22,749 nt of DNA from CAZOKZ01 sp964580585 (lineage in GTDB: Bacteria > Sumerlaeota > Sumerlaeia > SLMS01 > JAHLLQ01): assembly GCA_964580585.1 (NCBI GenBank), contig CAZOKZ010000068.1, positions 1 to 22,749 on the forward strand, written 5' to 3'. The notes under the pieces were generated by a model. That model saw nothing but the letters and a program-made list of their open reading frames with translations. It was not told the origin of the DNA and did not search any database. Shown in pieces: positions 1-7,190 of this stretch. The number at the start of each line of letters is the position of its first letter. The first letter of the stretch is position 1. The translations under genes and the position numbers were made by a program.

Positions 1-301
1 TCGGTTTCCTCAAATTCAAAAAATGCCGCACCGTCATCACGGGATGGGAAGTGAGCATACGTGGTCCGGAGTATCGCATGATCTCAGTCACTTGTTCACG
101 CTTCGAGGGCGAGTAACAGTGAATCGGGCAGTTCTTGCATTGGGGCTTTCGATCTCCATAGGGGCACCGTGAAAGGCGGGTTTGCGCATATTCGAGCAAC
201 TCGGCACACGCCGGGCACAGTTCACCCTCGCCGCCGTGATGATCTCTGCAAAACAGACGAATCATCTCGCGGATGGTATTGAGTTCGTTCTTCAATGACA
301 T
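1..301 (-). CDS. YgbA / 'nitrous oxide-stimulated promoter' family protein (PF11756), 3' end outside window
   Basis: Reading the minus strand from ATG at 301-299 gives 100 codons without a stop, so the C-terminus lies beyond position 1. The protein is cysteine-rich: Cys18, Cys29, Cys32, Cys46, Cys55, Cys58 and Cys62. The core CPYGDRKPQCKNCPIHCY (46-63), followed by KREQVTEIMRYSGPRM, matches what I know of the YgbA_NO family, whose E. coli member is induced by nitric oxide. The spaced cysteines suggest metal or Fe-S binding (inference; no biochemical role is assigned here). It starts 23 bases after the DUF454 stop, so the two are probably co-transcribed. Its ribosome binding site is weak, which fits coupling to the upstream gene. 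No NsrR-type operator was recognised. Confidence 0.85.
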   Translation of the reverse strand, partial: MSLKNELNTIREMIRLFCRDHHGGEGELCPACAELLEYAQTRLSRCPYGDRKPQCKNCPIHCYSPSKREQVTEIMRYSGPRMLTSHPVMTVRHFLNLRKP

Positions 302-324
302 GGTTTTCTCGCCCTGTGAATCGA

Positions 325-801
325 TCACTTGCGCCGAGGGAGTCGCCCGATGAGCACAGACACGATTGCCGCAATACTGAACAGCGCTATTTTGAGAAGG
401 AGGATGTCGATCAGCAGTATCGCGGAGATGGAGATCGTGATCCAGACGAAAGCAATCAATCCGAGTTTCAACCTCAGGCTGATTCCTCTGCCTTCCCGGT
501 AATCGACGATGTAAGGACCCAGATGGCGTTGATTTATCAGCCAGTTGTACCACGTTACCGAACCGCGCATATAGCAGGCGGCTGCCAGAAGCAGAAAGGG
601 CGTGGTTGGTAGAAGCGGCAGGACGATGCCCACGACTCCCAGCACGATGGACACATGCCCGACGAGAATCAGGATCAGCTTGGTGATCCGACTCGGGCGA
701 TTTGTTGGCTTTTGGTTCTCAGCCACTCGCTTTGAATCCAACTGGGAATGCGTTTCTGCTGCGCAAGGTTTTTGCCGGTCAATTGTGGGTGATGACTGCA
801 T
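325..801 (-). CDS. DUF454 (YbaN-like) inner-membrane protein
   Basis: This is a 158-residue protein from ATG 801-799. The N-terminal 38 or so residues are polar. Then comes the DUF454 core: a hydrophobic segment with GIVLPLLPTTPFLLLAAACY, the LINQRHLGPYI motif, the REGRGISLRLK stretch, and two more hydrophobic segments (AFVWITISISAILLIDILLL and IALFSIAAIVSVLI). It ends in a basic RLPRRK tail. This organisation, with 3-4 membrane segments, is typical of YbaN/DUF454, whose function is not established. An in-frame TTG at 852 would add 17 residues, but ATG 801 has a GAGGA sequence five bases upstream and is preferred. The gene is followed after 23 bases by the YgbA-family gene, so this is probably a two-gene operon. 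Confidence 0.85.
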   Translation of the reverse strand: MQSSPTIDRQKPCAAETHSQLDSKRVAENQKPTNRPSRITKLILILVGHVSIVLGVVGIVLPLLPTTPFLLLAAACYMRGSVTWYNWLINQRHLGPYIVDYREGRGISLRLKLGLIAFVWITISISAILLIDILLLKIALFSIAAIVSVLIGRLPRRK

Positions 802-806
802 GGCAT

Positions 807-811
807 TCCTC
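807..811 (-). promoter_or_regulatory. Ribosome binding site deciding the DUF454 start
   Basis: The minus strand reads GAGGA here, five bases before ATG 801-799. The upstream TTG at 852 has no comparable sequence, so the shorter protein is chosen. Confidence 0.55.
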
Positions 812-919
812 GTTCGTCCGGTGCTGCCAGCTTTTGGCACGAGTGTTATCAATAGGTGGAGTTGGAAGTATTGGCGTGATCAGCGTTAAGGTTGCCCCCT
901 GCGATATTTCCGCCATGTC

Positions 920-948
920 CAATACCTGTTTTTCCCGCTGTTCGTCAA
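920..948 (-). promoter_or_regulatory. Weak candidate promoter for the DUF454-YgbA pair
   Basis: The minus strand has TTGACG at 948-943 and, after 17 bases, GTATTG at 925-920, giving a sigma-70-like layout with a poor -10 element. It is the best pair I saw in the 188-base gap (802-989) between the TPR gene and DUF454. Apart from a short GCAC-TTT-GTGC hairpin near 964-974, nothing else is apparent in that gap. Confidence 0.2.
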
Positions 949-989
949 GCCATGAAGGCCGCAGCACTTTGTGCAATGAAATACGGTGC

Positions 990-2714
990 TTAGAGCGCGT
1001 CGAGCAATGCGCGGATTTCGCGGTCGAGTTCTTCGGTTTCCACCACGGTGTCGCGCGAGACGGTTGACTCGTAGGAAGGCACCGTTTTGCGGCGGCCTTC
1101 GAGCAATTGCATTTCAAATTCGCGGGCTACGTCGGGCAGCAAAGCCACGGCCCGTTGGGCGGCGGGCGTGTCGGCGTAGTGGGTCAGGATTACGTCGATC
1201 AGATTCCAGCTTTCGTCGATTTTGCTGGTGAAATATGCGCGCTCGGCTTGCTGGTAAAACGCCTCGGCTTGATAGGGGCGGCGTTTTTGATCCATCAACA
1301 TTTCTTCGCGCGCGAGGTCGGCGAGTTGCAGAATTTCCTTCTGGTTTGCGGATTCGTGACCTTCGTCCAAATGCAAGCTGTTGCAGATATCGATCACTTC
1401 GGTCATGAGCCCTTTGTCGAATGCCTCGATGGCGCGTTGCAAATCGCGCAGATCGCGCTCCTGGCGGATAAGACGGCTTTGATCCTCGGCGGCTTTTTTG
1501 AGCGATTCGTTTTTTTTCAGCTCGTGGAAGAGTTCGATGGATTCATTTTCCAGGCCGTGTTCGCTGGCCCATTGCGCCAATTCAAAGAGTGCAATCGGGT
1601 CCGTTTCGCCGATATCTTCGCGATGCGCATCGAGGTACGCTCGGTTCCAGATGTGTTGTAAATCTTCGGGGCGTTCGTCTTCGGGCACCTGGCTCAGAAC
1701 GCGCATCGCCATGCCGGGTTTGGCTTCGCGCAGATAACGTTCCGCTTCCGATGCGTACAATCGATGGCCTGCCACGAGGGATTCGAGGGGTAATTTTGCG
1801 GCAAGCCAACGATTGATCCATTTCCGACCTTGGGATTCCTCGCAGTGTTTTTCGGTCCAATCGGTCATCAAGCGCAGCGTGACGAGGGCGCGATTGCGGG
1901 CGATTTCCGGAACCAGAGGCCAGAGGTCCTGGGTGATAATGCGGAGGGATTCCTCGAAATTGCGGGCATCGCGCGCGCGGGCGGATTCGGCCAAGTACAC
2001 AAGCGGCAGTTGCGGCGAGGCGGTGTCTTCGTTCAGCAAGCGCAGGCGCTCGATTTGTTCAACGGCTTCCTGGTAGCGTGCTTCGGTGACAAGACTGCGA
2101 ATCAGGCGGCGCAAAAAATCGCCGACCCAGACTTCGGTTTCGGGGTTTTCTTTTAGACGGTCAAAACCTGCTTCGCGTAACGCGTCGCTGGCTTTTAATG
2201 GTTCATCGAGTTCCAGATAGGCTTGAGCGAGAACGAGCAATGAATCGGCGTCGAGCAATTCCGATTCGCGCAGGCGATCGAATTGGTGAAGGGCTTCGGT
2301 CTGATCGCTCGAGGTCATCGAGGCAATGCTCTTCAGGATCGCGGCGCGATTGTCCTGGAGCGTTTGATTGAGTTTTTCCGCGTCGGGTTCGGTTTTCTGC
2401 GCGGTAAGGAGTTCTTTTAACCCGGAGAGAACGTTTTCCGCGCGAAACGCCGCGTCGATGGCCAGATTCTGGTTTGCGCTGGCGTCCTCGCGCTCGATGT
2501 GGTCGATAATCGAACGTGGCAAAGCGAGTTCGCCGCCCGGCATGCGAATCACCACGCGCGTATCCGTTTCGGCGACAATGATGCCTTCAAATTTCTGACC
2601 GTTTTTGTGAAAAATCACGTCGGCACCGAGCGGCATGGCGGCGCCCAGTAAAAAACAACCCAACAAGAGTGGGTGTAGGGAAGAAGGGAAACTCTGGTTC
2701 GAGGGGCGCTTCAT
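990..2714 (-). CDS. Secreted TPR protein with N-terminal small beta domain, function unknown
   Basis: This is a 574-residue protein. ATG 2714-2712 is chosen; an in-frame TTG two codons earlier is possible. Residues 1-31 look like a Sec signal peptide (hydrophobic PLLLGCFLLGAAMPLGA, cleavage likely before Asp32). Residues 32-78 form a small beta domain (DVIFHKNGQKFEGIIVAET ... ELALPRSIIDHIERED) of a kind I have seen at the start of secreted proteins in planctomycete-like genomes. The rest is helical with degenerate TPR-like repeats (for example QFDRLRESELLDADSLLVLAQAYLE-like units) and charged linkers. No catalytic motif was seen. It follows the membrane TPR protein after 49 bases on the same strand, so the two are probably an operon and may form a periplasmic scaffold (inference). 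Confidence 0.75.
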   Translation of the reverse strand: MKRPSNQSFPSSLHPLLLGCFLLGAAMPLGADVIFHKNGQKFEGIIVAETDTRVVIRMPGGELALPRSIIDHIEREDASANQNLAIDAAFRAENVLSGLKELLTAQKTEPDAEKLNQTLQDNRAAILKSIASMTSSDQTEALHQFDRLRESELLDADSLLVLAQAYLELDEPLKASDALREAGFDRLKENPETEVWVGDFLRRLIRSLVTEARYQEAVEQIERLRLLNEDTASPQLPLVYLAESARARDARNFEESLRIITQDLWPLVPEIARNRALVTLRLMTDWTEKHCEESQGRKWINRWLAAKLPLESLVAGHRLYASEAERYLREAKPGMAMRVLSQVPEDERPEDLQHIWNRAYLDAHREDIGETDPIALFELAQWASEHGLENESIELFHELKKNESLKKAAEDQSRLIRQERDLRDLQRAIEAFDKGLMTEVIDICNSLHLDEGHESANQKEILQLADLAREEMLMDQKRRPYQAEAFYQQAERAYFTSKIDESWNLIDVILTHYADTPAAQRAVALLPDVAREFEMQLLEGRRKTVPSYESTVSRDTVVETEELDREIRALLDAL

Positions 2715-2763
2715 GCCCAAGGCATGGATTCGGGGCCGGGGCGCGTCAAGCCAGAACGTTCAC

Positions 2764-3915
2764 TTACCCCTGGCCGGTGAGTTGCGTCAGGTGTTGGCGG
2801 GCGATGCGGGCTTCGGGGCTTTCCGGCGCGGCGTCGATGACTTTGCGGTAGTATTGCACGGCGCTGTTGCGATCGTTGAGGAACGAGTACACTTGCCCGA
2901 GTCCGACGAGGGCTGCGGGGTCGTTTTCCTGCACGACAAGTGCGCGCTCGTAAGCGTCCGCCGAACGTACAAGCAGTTCCCGGCCTTCCTTGGCGTCGCG
3001 CGATTGGCGAGTGCGGCCTTGTTCCCGGAACGCGCGCGCCAGTTCGATCCAGTTGTCTTTGTTCAACGGATCGAGTCGGGTTGCTTCTTCAAATTGCTTG
3101 ATAGCTTCGCGGTATTCTCGTTTTTCCAGACTGCGGCTGCCAGTGACACGCAGGGCTTGGACCTTGGCTGCGTCGATCAGGTCATTGTGGTCGGCGAATG
3201 TCGTGCTGGCTTGTTCAAGGAGGGTGAGCGCTTTTTCCGACTCGCCCGAAGAGAGCAACGATTCCGCATCCGAGAGCATCGAGGCGAGAACGGAAGGCAC
3301 TTCCGACTCCACAGGAACTTCGGGAAGAGCCGCCGATTCCATCGCGCGGCTGATTACCCCATGCGCCAAACCGGCAACGACCAGGACGATACCCGTAAAG
3401 AGCGCGGCCATGATGAACATCGGTGCGCGTCCCCGGGCGGATTTACGCGGTTTACGTGCGGTGGATTTCGGCTGCTTTTCGGGTCGCCGAACAGCGGGCG
3501 ATGGCGTGTCGCCGAATTTCCAGGTATGTTCGGGCTCGGATTCTTCATCCATGTCGGCCATTCCCGGATTACGTTTTTTCAAACGTCGCGAGGGGGATGG
3601 TTCCTTGGGTTTTCGCGGCGCGGGAGGAGGAGTTTCTTCGTCGAACTCCACTTCCGGGAGCACTGCAGTCGAAGGCACGTCGGACCGCCGCGCGGCGGGT
3701 TTATTGTGCGCGGCTTCCAGCAAAACTTCGGCCATGGTGTGGCGCAAGGTTCGGTCCAGTGGGGCGTGATCGAGCGCAGCGCGGTAATACTCGACCGCTC
3801 GTTCGAGATCGCCCGATTCGCGAGCGGCTTCGGCCTTGGCTTGCAAGCGCTCGGCGACGGGAACCGAGTGTTTGGAACGAGTGCGGGATTTGGAGGGAAG
3901 GAACGGGATCAGCAC
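2764..3915 (-). CDS. Single-pass membrane TPR protein, function unknown
   Basis: This is a 383-residue protein starting at GTG 3915-3913; a stop codon lies three codons upstream in frame, so it cannot be extended. Residues 19-52 form one TPR-like hairpin (AARESGDLERAVEYYRAAL). Residues 75-163 are a low-complexity Pro/Lys/Arg/Glu linker. Residues about 165-188 are a membrane helix (FIMAALFTGIVLVVAGLAHGV). Residues about 205-380 carry at least three further TPRs, including YREAIKQFEEATRLDPLNKD and RNSAVQYYRKVIDAAPESPE. The basic linker before the helix predicts a cytoplasmic N-terminus and periplasmic C-terminal TPRs (positive-inside rule). No Shine-Dalgarno sequence is visible; a stem-loop sits just upstream (3923-3958). 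Probably co-transcribed with the secreted TPR gene. Confidence 0.75.
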   Translation of the reverse strand: MLIPFLPSKSRTRSKHSVPVAERLQAKAEAARESGDLERAVEYYRAALDHAPLDRTLRHTMAEVLLEAAHNKPAARRSDVPSTAVLPEVEFDEETPPPAPRKPKEPSPSRRLKKRNPGMADMDEESEPEHTWKFGDTPSPAVRRPEKQPKSTARKPRKSARGRAPMFIMAALFTGIVLVVAGLAHGVISRAMESAALPEVPVESEVPSVLASMLSDAESLLSSGESEKALTLLEQASTTFADHNDLIDAAKVQALRVTGSRSLEKREYREAIKQFEEATRLDPLNKDNWIELARAFREQGRTRQSRDAKEGRELLVRSADAYERALVVQENDPAALVGLGQVYSFLNDRNSAVQYYRKVIDAAPESPEARIARQHLTQLTGQG

Positions 3916-3922
3916 GGGGATT

Positions 3923-3958
3923 CACTCGATTTAGGGAATTGCTCATTTCCCCCGAGTG
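3923..3958 (-). other. Stem-loop in the leader of the membrane TPR gene
   Basis: CACTCG (3923-3928) pairs with CGAGTG (3953-3958), and inside this GGGAA (3934-3938) pairs with TTCCC (3947-3951). On the minus strand the structure ends seven bases before the GTG start. It may affect translation of a gene lacking an obvious Shine-Dalgarno sequence, or be part of a promoter/operator. Apart from this and the terminator at 4013-4048, the gap 3916-4073 shows nothing. Confidence 0.35.
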
Positions 3959-4012
3959 GTGGGCGTAGGGCGCAAGAGCATCAAGAAAAATCGACCGAAC
4001 GGTTAGGATAAA

Positions 4013-4048
4013 AACAAATCTGGCCAGGAGAAAACTCCTGGCCAGATT
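4013..4048 (-). terminator. Rho-independent terminator of the FG-GAP protein gene
   Basis: There is a perfect 14-bp inverted repeat: arm 4017-4030, AAAA loop 4031-4034, arm 4035-4048. On the minus strand it lies 25 bases after the stop codon of the 900-residue gene and is followed by TTGTTTTTATC, a U-rich tract. This fits intrinsic termination of the minus-strand transcript. Confidence 0.85.
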
Positions 4049-4073
4049 GCGATAACAGGAAAGGAAAGGTAGA

Positions 4074-6776
4074 TTACGGAACGACTTGGTCAAGACGGTT
4101 GAAGTACGCCGTACCGACATTGTTGATTGGATCTTCCGGATGGCTGTCATTGCCCCAAGGTGCGCCGACCAGCGTCGAGTTTTCACTGATGCTGACCGAA
4201 AGACCGTATTGATCGGAGGCCGAGTGATCGTCTGCTGTCCACTTGCGGATCTGAGTGAATACGCCGCTGACGTACTCGAATACGTAAGCAGAACCCGAGT
4301 TGGAACCGAAATCGTCATCCATCGGGCTGCCGACGATCAGATAATTGCCACTGATGCCGACCGAGGTGCCGAACTGGTCGCTTTGACCCGGGTCGAGTTG
4401 AACCGTCTTAGGAATTTCGACCCAAGTTGCGCCATTGTACCAGTAGCCTTGGACCGAGCCGGAATCGACGAATGCACCGTCGTCGCTCGGAGCGCCAAGC
4501 GCCAGCAAGTTGCCGTCCAGTGCGCAAGATGTGCCGAAGTAATCAGCGCGTGCACCGGTCGTCGGGATCAGTTTTTGAGTTTCAATCCAATCCGAGCCAT
4601 TGAATTCAAAATAATAGCCAGAACCGGTGTAGGATGCTACCGGCGTCGAGTCGCGGCGCGAGCCAACCAGTACGCGGTTTCCATCAATGGCAACCGAGCG
4701 ACCGAAGTCGTCATAGCTGGCCCCGTCGCTTGCCCAGATCAAAGCCGTCTGAGTGAACGTGCTATCGCACGAATCGAAGTCGTAGATGTAAGCAAGGCCT
4801 GCCGGGGTTGTAATGCGTTTGGCAAGCGGAGCGCCCACGATGATGCGGCCTGCGCTGATGTCCACCGAGCTGCCGAAACGATAATAGATGCCGGAGTCAG
4901 CGGGTTTCAGGGGGTTGAAGGCGTTCAACTGGTCGATTTCGCTCCAAACGCCATTGGTGTCGCGCTGGAAGACGTAGGCGCGTCCCGCGTCCTGGCCCGG
5001 GTTGTCGGCATAAGGAGCACCAACCACGGCAAGGTCGCCGTCGATGGCAACGGCTTCGCCGAAGACGTCGTAAGGAGCGGGGTTGCTGGCGGTCAGTTTT
5101 TGCTTCAGCGTCCAGCTACCGGTCTGATCGCGCTCGAACACGTAAGCGGAACCGGAAGAAGGCATCGAGTTATCGTCGTCGGTAGGAGCGCCCACGATGG
5201 CGAATTGTCCGCTGATCGAAACCGAGTTACCGAACTTGTCGTCCTGGAACTGGTCGAATGCCGCCACGCGACGTCCAATCTGCTGAACGCTCAGATCGAT
5301 GATCGTGACGGTGCCTGTAACGCCTGTGACGTCAAAGTCGTTGCCGCCAAGGTCTTCGATTACGCCCGGCGTGAACGCAAGAACCACGTCGCCAGGGCCT
5401 GTCATGCCGCTGACTTCGATGACGTAAGAATCGTCGGGGCCAGCGCCTGGGATGACGTTTGCAGACAAAGAACCCGGCGTTGATGAGCCGCTGAGGTCGA
5501 TGGCCGATTCCACATTAACTACGTCTTCAGAGAAAAGTGCTGTGTAGGTGATCGTGTCGAGCGATGTACGAATCGACGGGCCGACAATTGACAAACCACC
5601 GCAAAGCAAAGAGGGCGGCAGGAGGTCGATCAGGCCAGCATCGATGTCGTCTTTGCTTTGGCCGGGGGCCAGAATGAAGTTCGGAACGCGTCCGCCAGCA
5701 TTACAATCGCTGTCGAGTGCGGTGTTGCCACCCTGTTTGCGTGCGCTGAATGCGTAATCGCCCGGGTTGCCGGGGGCGATAAAGCGAACGTAGTAGGAGC
5801 CTTGAACCAGATCGTTGAAGGCATACAAACCGCCGCCGGTTGTGTAAGTTGTGGCGATCGTTGTGCCTGCAAGGTTGCTGACAAGCTGAACTTCCACACC
5901 ATCGACACCGGGCTCACCCGGATCTTGAATGCCGTCTTTGTCCTGGTCGAGCCAGACAAAGTCGCCAATCCAGCCGTGCGGGCACGGTGCATGGGTGCGT
6001 CCGTCGATTGCGCGCAGCAACGCGTTAGCCATCAGCTGGGCGCCGTCGGTGTTGACTTGCCAAAAGTCCGTGTGGATATCGCTCGAAATCGGGTAGAAAC
6101 CCAGATCGACGACATAGCCTGCGGCGCCTTTCTGCAATTCGGTGACGAGCGGTTTTCCGTCGGACCATTCGGCGATCAGCGTGCCGCCATTCAGAAGTGT
6201 GGTGCCGACCGGACGATAGCTGGAGAAACCGCCATTGAAGCTCGTAACGCCGCTCATGATCGGGTTGCCCGGAACATGGACAGTGCCGAGGGTTTCCGCC
6301 CCCAGATCGCGAACGTCGCCCGTGCGGGGAATGATCTGGTAGCCGTCGGTCAACCAGCGGCCTTCCATATCGAGCCCGGTCAGGATCGTCGGGCCGTCGC
6401 CGGTGGTTTCAAAGAGCATCGAAACCACACCGCCGCCGGCATCGTAATAATCGGCCAGCAGGTCGCCGAGTGCGACGGGGTCCATGTAGGAGAAGTTCGA
6501 GTACACCAGTACCGCATCGTAACACTGCAAGAGGGGCAGATCGGGTGTTACATTGCTGAGGTTGATTACATCTACTTTGGAAAACTCGCCGGTTCCTTCG
6601 AGTTTTTCACGGATGTCCAGGTTACGCGGGGCAAAACTGCCTTGCGCGCCAAGGATGGCTACGTCGGGGCCGCCCTGCGCCTGGAGGGATGATGTCATAG
6701 CGATTCCACCGGCCAAGGCAAGCGCCGCGAGTCCGGACAATTTCCAAGGGGTGGAAGTGCTGTTGTTCCTTTCCAT
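4074..6776 (-). CDS. Large secreted protein: GATase/ThuA-like domain, SdrD-type B domain, Ig-like domain, seven FG-GAP repeats
   Basis: This is a 900-residue protein from ATG 6776-6774, with AAGGAT upstream at good spacing. Residues 1-34 are a signal peptide ending in SLQAQ. Residues 37-258 begin PDVAILGAQGSF and resemble a Rossmann/GATase-1 or ThuA-like fold (tentative). Residues about 268-385 are an SdrD/Cna-B-like domain (GDFVWLDQDKDGIQDPGEPG, ending near DDIDAGLIDL). Residues about 395-495 are an Ig-like domain with an IDLSGSS core. Seven FG-GAP-type repeats begin near 514, 571, 633, 690, 746, 801 and 856, each like KFGNSVSISGQFAIVGAP, enough for one seven-bladed beta-propeller. The D-x-D-x-D-G motif in the SdrD-type domain suggests Ca2+ binding. 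No sorting or PEP-CTERM tail is present, so the anchoring mode is unknown. Likely a surface or extracellular binding protein, transcribed alone. Confidence 0.85.
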   Translation of the reverse strand: MERNNSTSTPWKLSGLAALALAGGIAMTSSLQAQGGPDVAILGAQGSFAPRNLDIREKLEGTGEFSKVDVINLSNVTPDLPLLQCYDAVLVYSNFSYMDPVALGDLLADYYDAGGGVVSMLFETTGDGPTILTGLDMEGRWLTDGYQIIPRTGDVRDLGAETLGTVHVPGNPIMSGVTSFNGGFSSYRPVGTTLLNGGTLIAEWSDGKPLVTELQKGAAGYVVDLGFYPISSDIHTDFWQVNTDGAQLMANALLRAIDGRTHAPCPHGWIGDFVWLDQDKDGIQDPGEPGVDGVEVQLVSNLAGTTIATTYTTGGGLYAFNDLVQGSYYVRFIAPGNPGDYAFSARKQGGNTALDSDCNAGGRVPNFILAPGQSKDDIDAGLIDLLPPSLLCGGLSIVGPSIRTSLDTITYTALFSEDVVNVESAIDLSGSSTPGSLSANVIPGAGPDDSYVIEVSGMTGPGDVVLAFTPGVIEDLGGNDFDVTGVTGTVTIIDLSVQQIGRRVAAFDQFQDDKFGNSVSISGQFAIVGAPTDDDNSMPSSGSAYVFERDQTGSWTLKQKLTASNPAPYDVFGEAVAIDGDLAVVGAPYADNPGQDAGRAYVFQRDTNGVWSEIDQLNAFNPLKPADSGIYYRFGSSVDISAGRIIVGAPLAKRITTPAGLAYIYDFDSCDSTFTQTALIWASDGASYDDFGRSVAIDGNRVLVGSRRDSTPVASYTGSGYYFEFNGSDWIETQKLIPTTGARADYFGTSCALDGNLLALGAPSDDGAFVDSGSVQGYWYNGATWVEIPKTVQLDPGQSDQFGTSVGISGNYLIVGSPMDDDFGSNSGSAYVFEYVSGVFTQIRKWTADDHSASDQYGLSVSISENSTLVGAPWGNDSHPEDPINNVGTAYFNRLDQVVP

Positions 6777-6986
6777 ATTATCGATCCTTATAGATTGAGG
6801 ATAGACGGGAAACAGATTAGTAAGCCTATTTCCTGCACAAAAAAAGCGTATTCTCGATTCAGCACCTACGGTTTTGCATCAAATCTTTTTGAATTCCAGC
6901 AAACTACTCCGATTCGTGTCGAGGTCATTTCATTGAGTTGTCGGTTTAGGGAGGATGGTTTGGCGTTCAGGGTTGAAGTTTTACAC
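6777..6986 (-). other. Leader region of the FG-GAP gene, no gene seen
   Basis: This is the gene-proximal part of the 414-base gap 6777-7190. On the minus strand it is AT-rich near the start codon and contains the AAGGA ribosome binding site at 6789-6785. No convincing -35/-10 pair and no credible ORF were found. The plus-strand open frame across 6795-7073 has no family resemblance and runs through a hairpin, so it is not called. The distal part of the gap is described under the candidate small RNA. Confidence 0.4.
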
Positions 6987-6987
6987 G

Positions 6988-7010
6988 AAAAGCCCCCCTC
7001 TCGGGCGGGC
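6988..7010 (-). terminator. Probable intrinsic terminator
   Basis: On the minus strand GCCCGCC-CGAGA-GGGGGGC (7010-6992) forms a GC-rich stem with one G-G mismatch, followed by TTTTCG. It may end the DUF4954-RsmB transcript, 180 bases past the RsmB stop, and/or the candidate small RNA beginning near 7086. Confidence 0.6.
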
Positions 7011-7086
7011 AATGCGTTCATTGTCGCTCTAGCTCAAATCTCGCATGGGACGTTGCTTGTGCCACGTTCATGAGTGTTTTGCGCTC
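6988..7086 (-). ncRNA. Candidate small RNA or attenuator of about 100 nt
   Basis: On the minus strand a TACAAT -10-like box (7098-7093) is followed by a 5-bp hairpin (arms 7088-7084 and 7074-7070), a CAATG-AACG-CATTG hairpin (7023-7010), and then the terminator-like hairpin with a T run (7010-6988). The block lies outside all protein genes. A 17-codon frame (ATG 7071-7069 to TGA at 7020-7018) lies inside it, so a leader peptide is possible. No known RNA family was recognised. It could be an independent sRNA, an attenuated leader of the FG-GAP gene, or simply the 3' end of the RsmB transcript. Confidence 0.3.
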
Positions 7087-7092
7087 ATTTCG

Positions 7093-7098
7093 ATTGTA
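7093..7098 (-). promoter_or_regulatory. Candidate -10 element
   Basis: The minus strand reads TACAAT, a good sigma-70 -10 match. The best -35 candidate at correct spacing (CTCGAC at 7120-7115, 16-base spacer) is poor, so promoter activity is uncertain. Confidence 0.3.
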
Positions 7099-7190
7099 GC
7101 CTAAAACACTCACCGTCGAGCGTAAAGGAAAAATATCGTACAGAACGGGGGCAATCTGGCGGGTTTTTGCCTCTGCTTTCAAGGCGAATC

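Noticed and set aside
2635..4011. 458-codon plus-strand open frame opposite the two TPR genes
   Set aside because: It spans two genes and their gap in antisense and shows a biased, Arg/Gly/Phe-rich composition without motifs.
4086..5483. 465-codon plus-strand open frame opposite the FG-GAP protein gene
   Set aside because: The opposite strand encodes obvious repeated domains with a signal peptide; this frame has no family resemblance.
6795..7073. 92-codon plus-strand frame in the intergenic gap
   Set aside because: No family resemblance and no ribosome binding site; it crosses a terminator-like hairpin.
6987..7100. Possible tRNA, SRP RNA or 6S RNA in the gap
   Set aside because: No cloverleaf, no CCA-adjacent acceptor pairing and no SRP tetraloop motif could be found.
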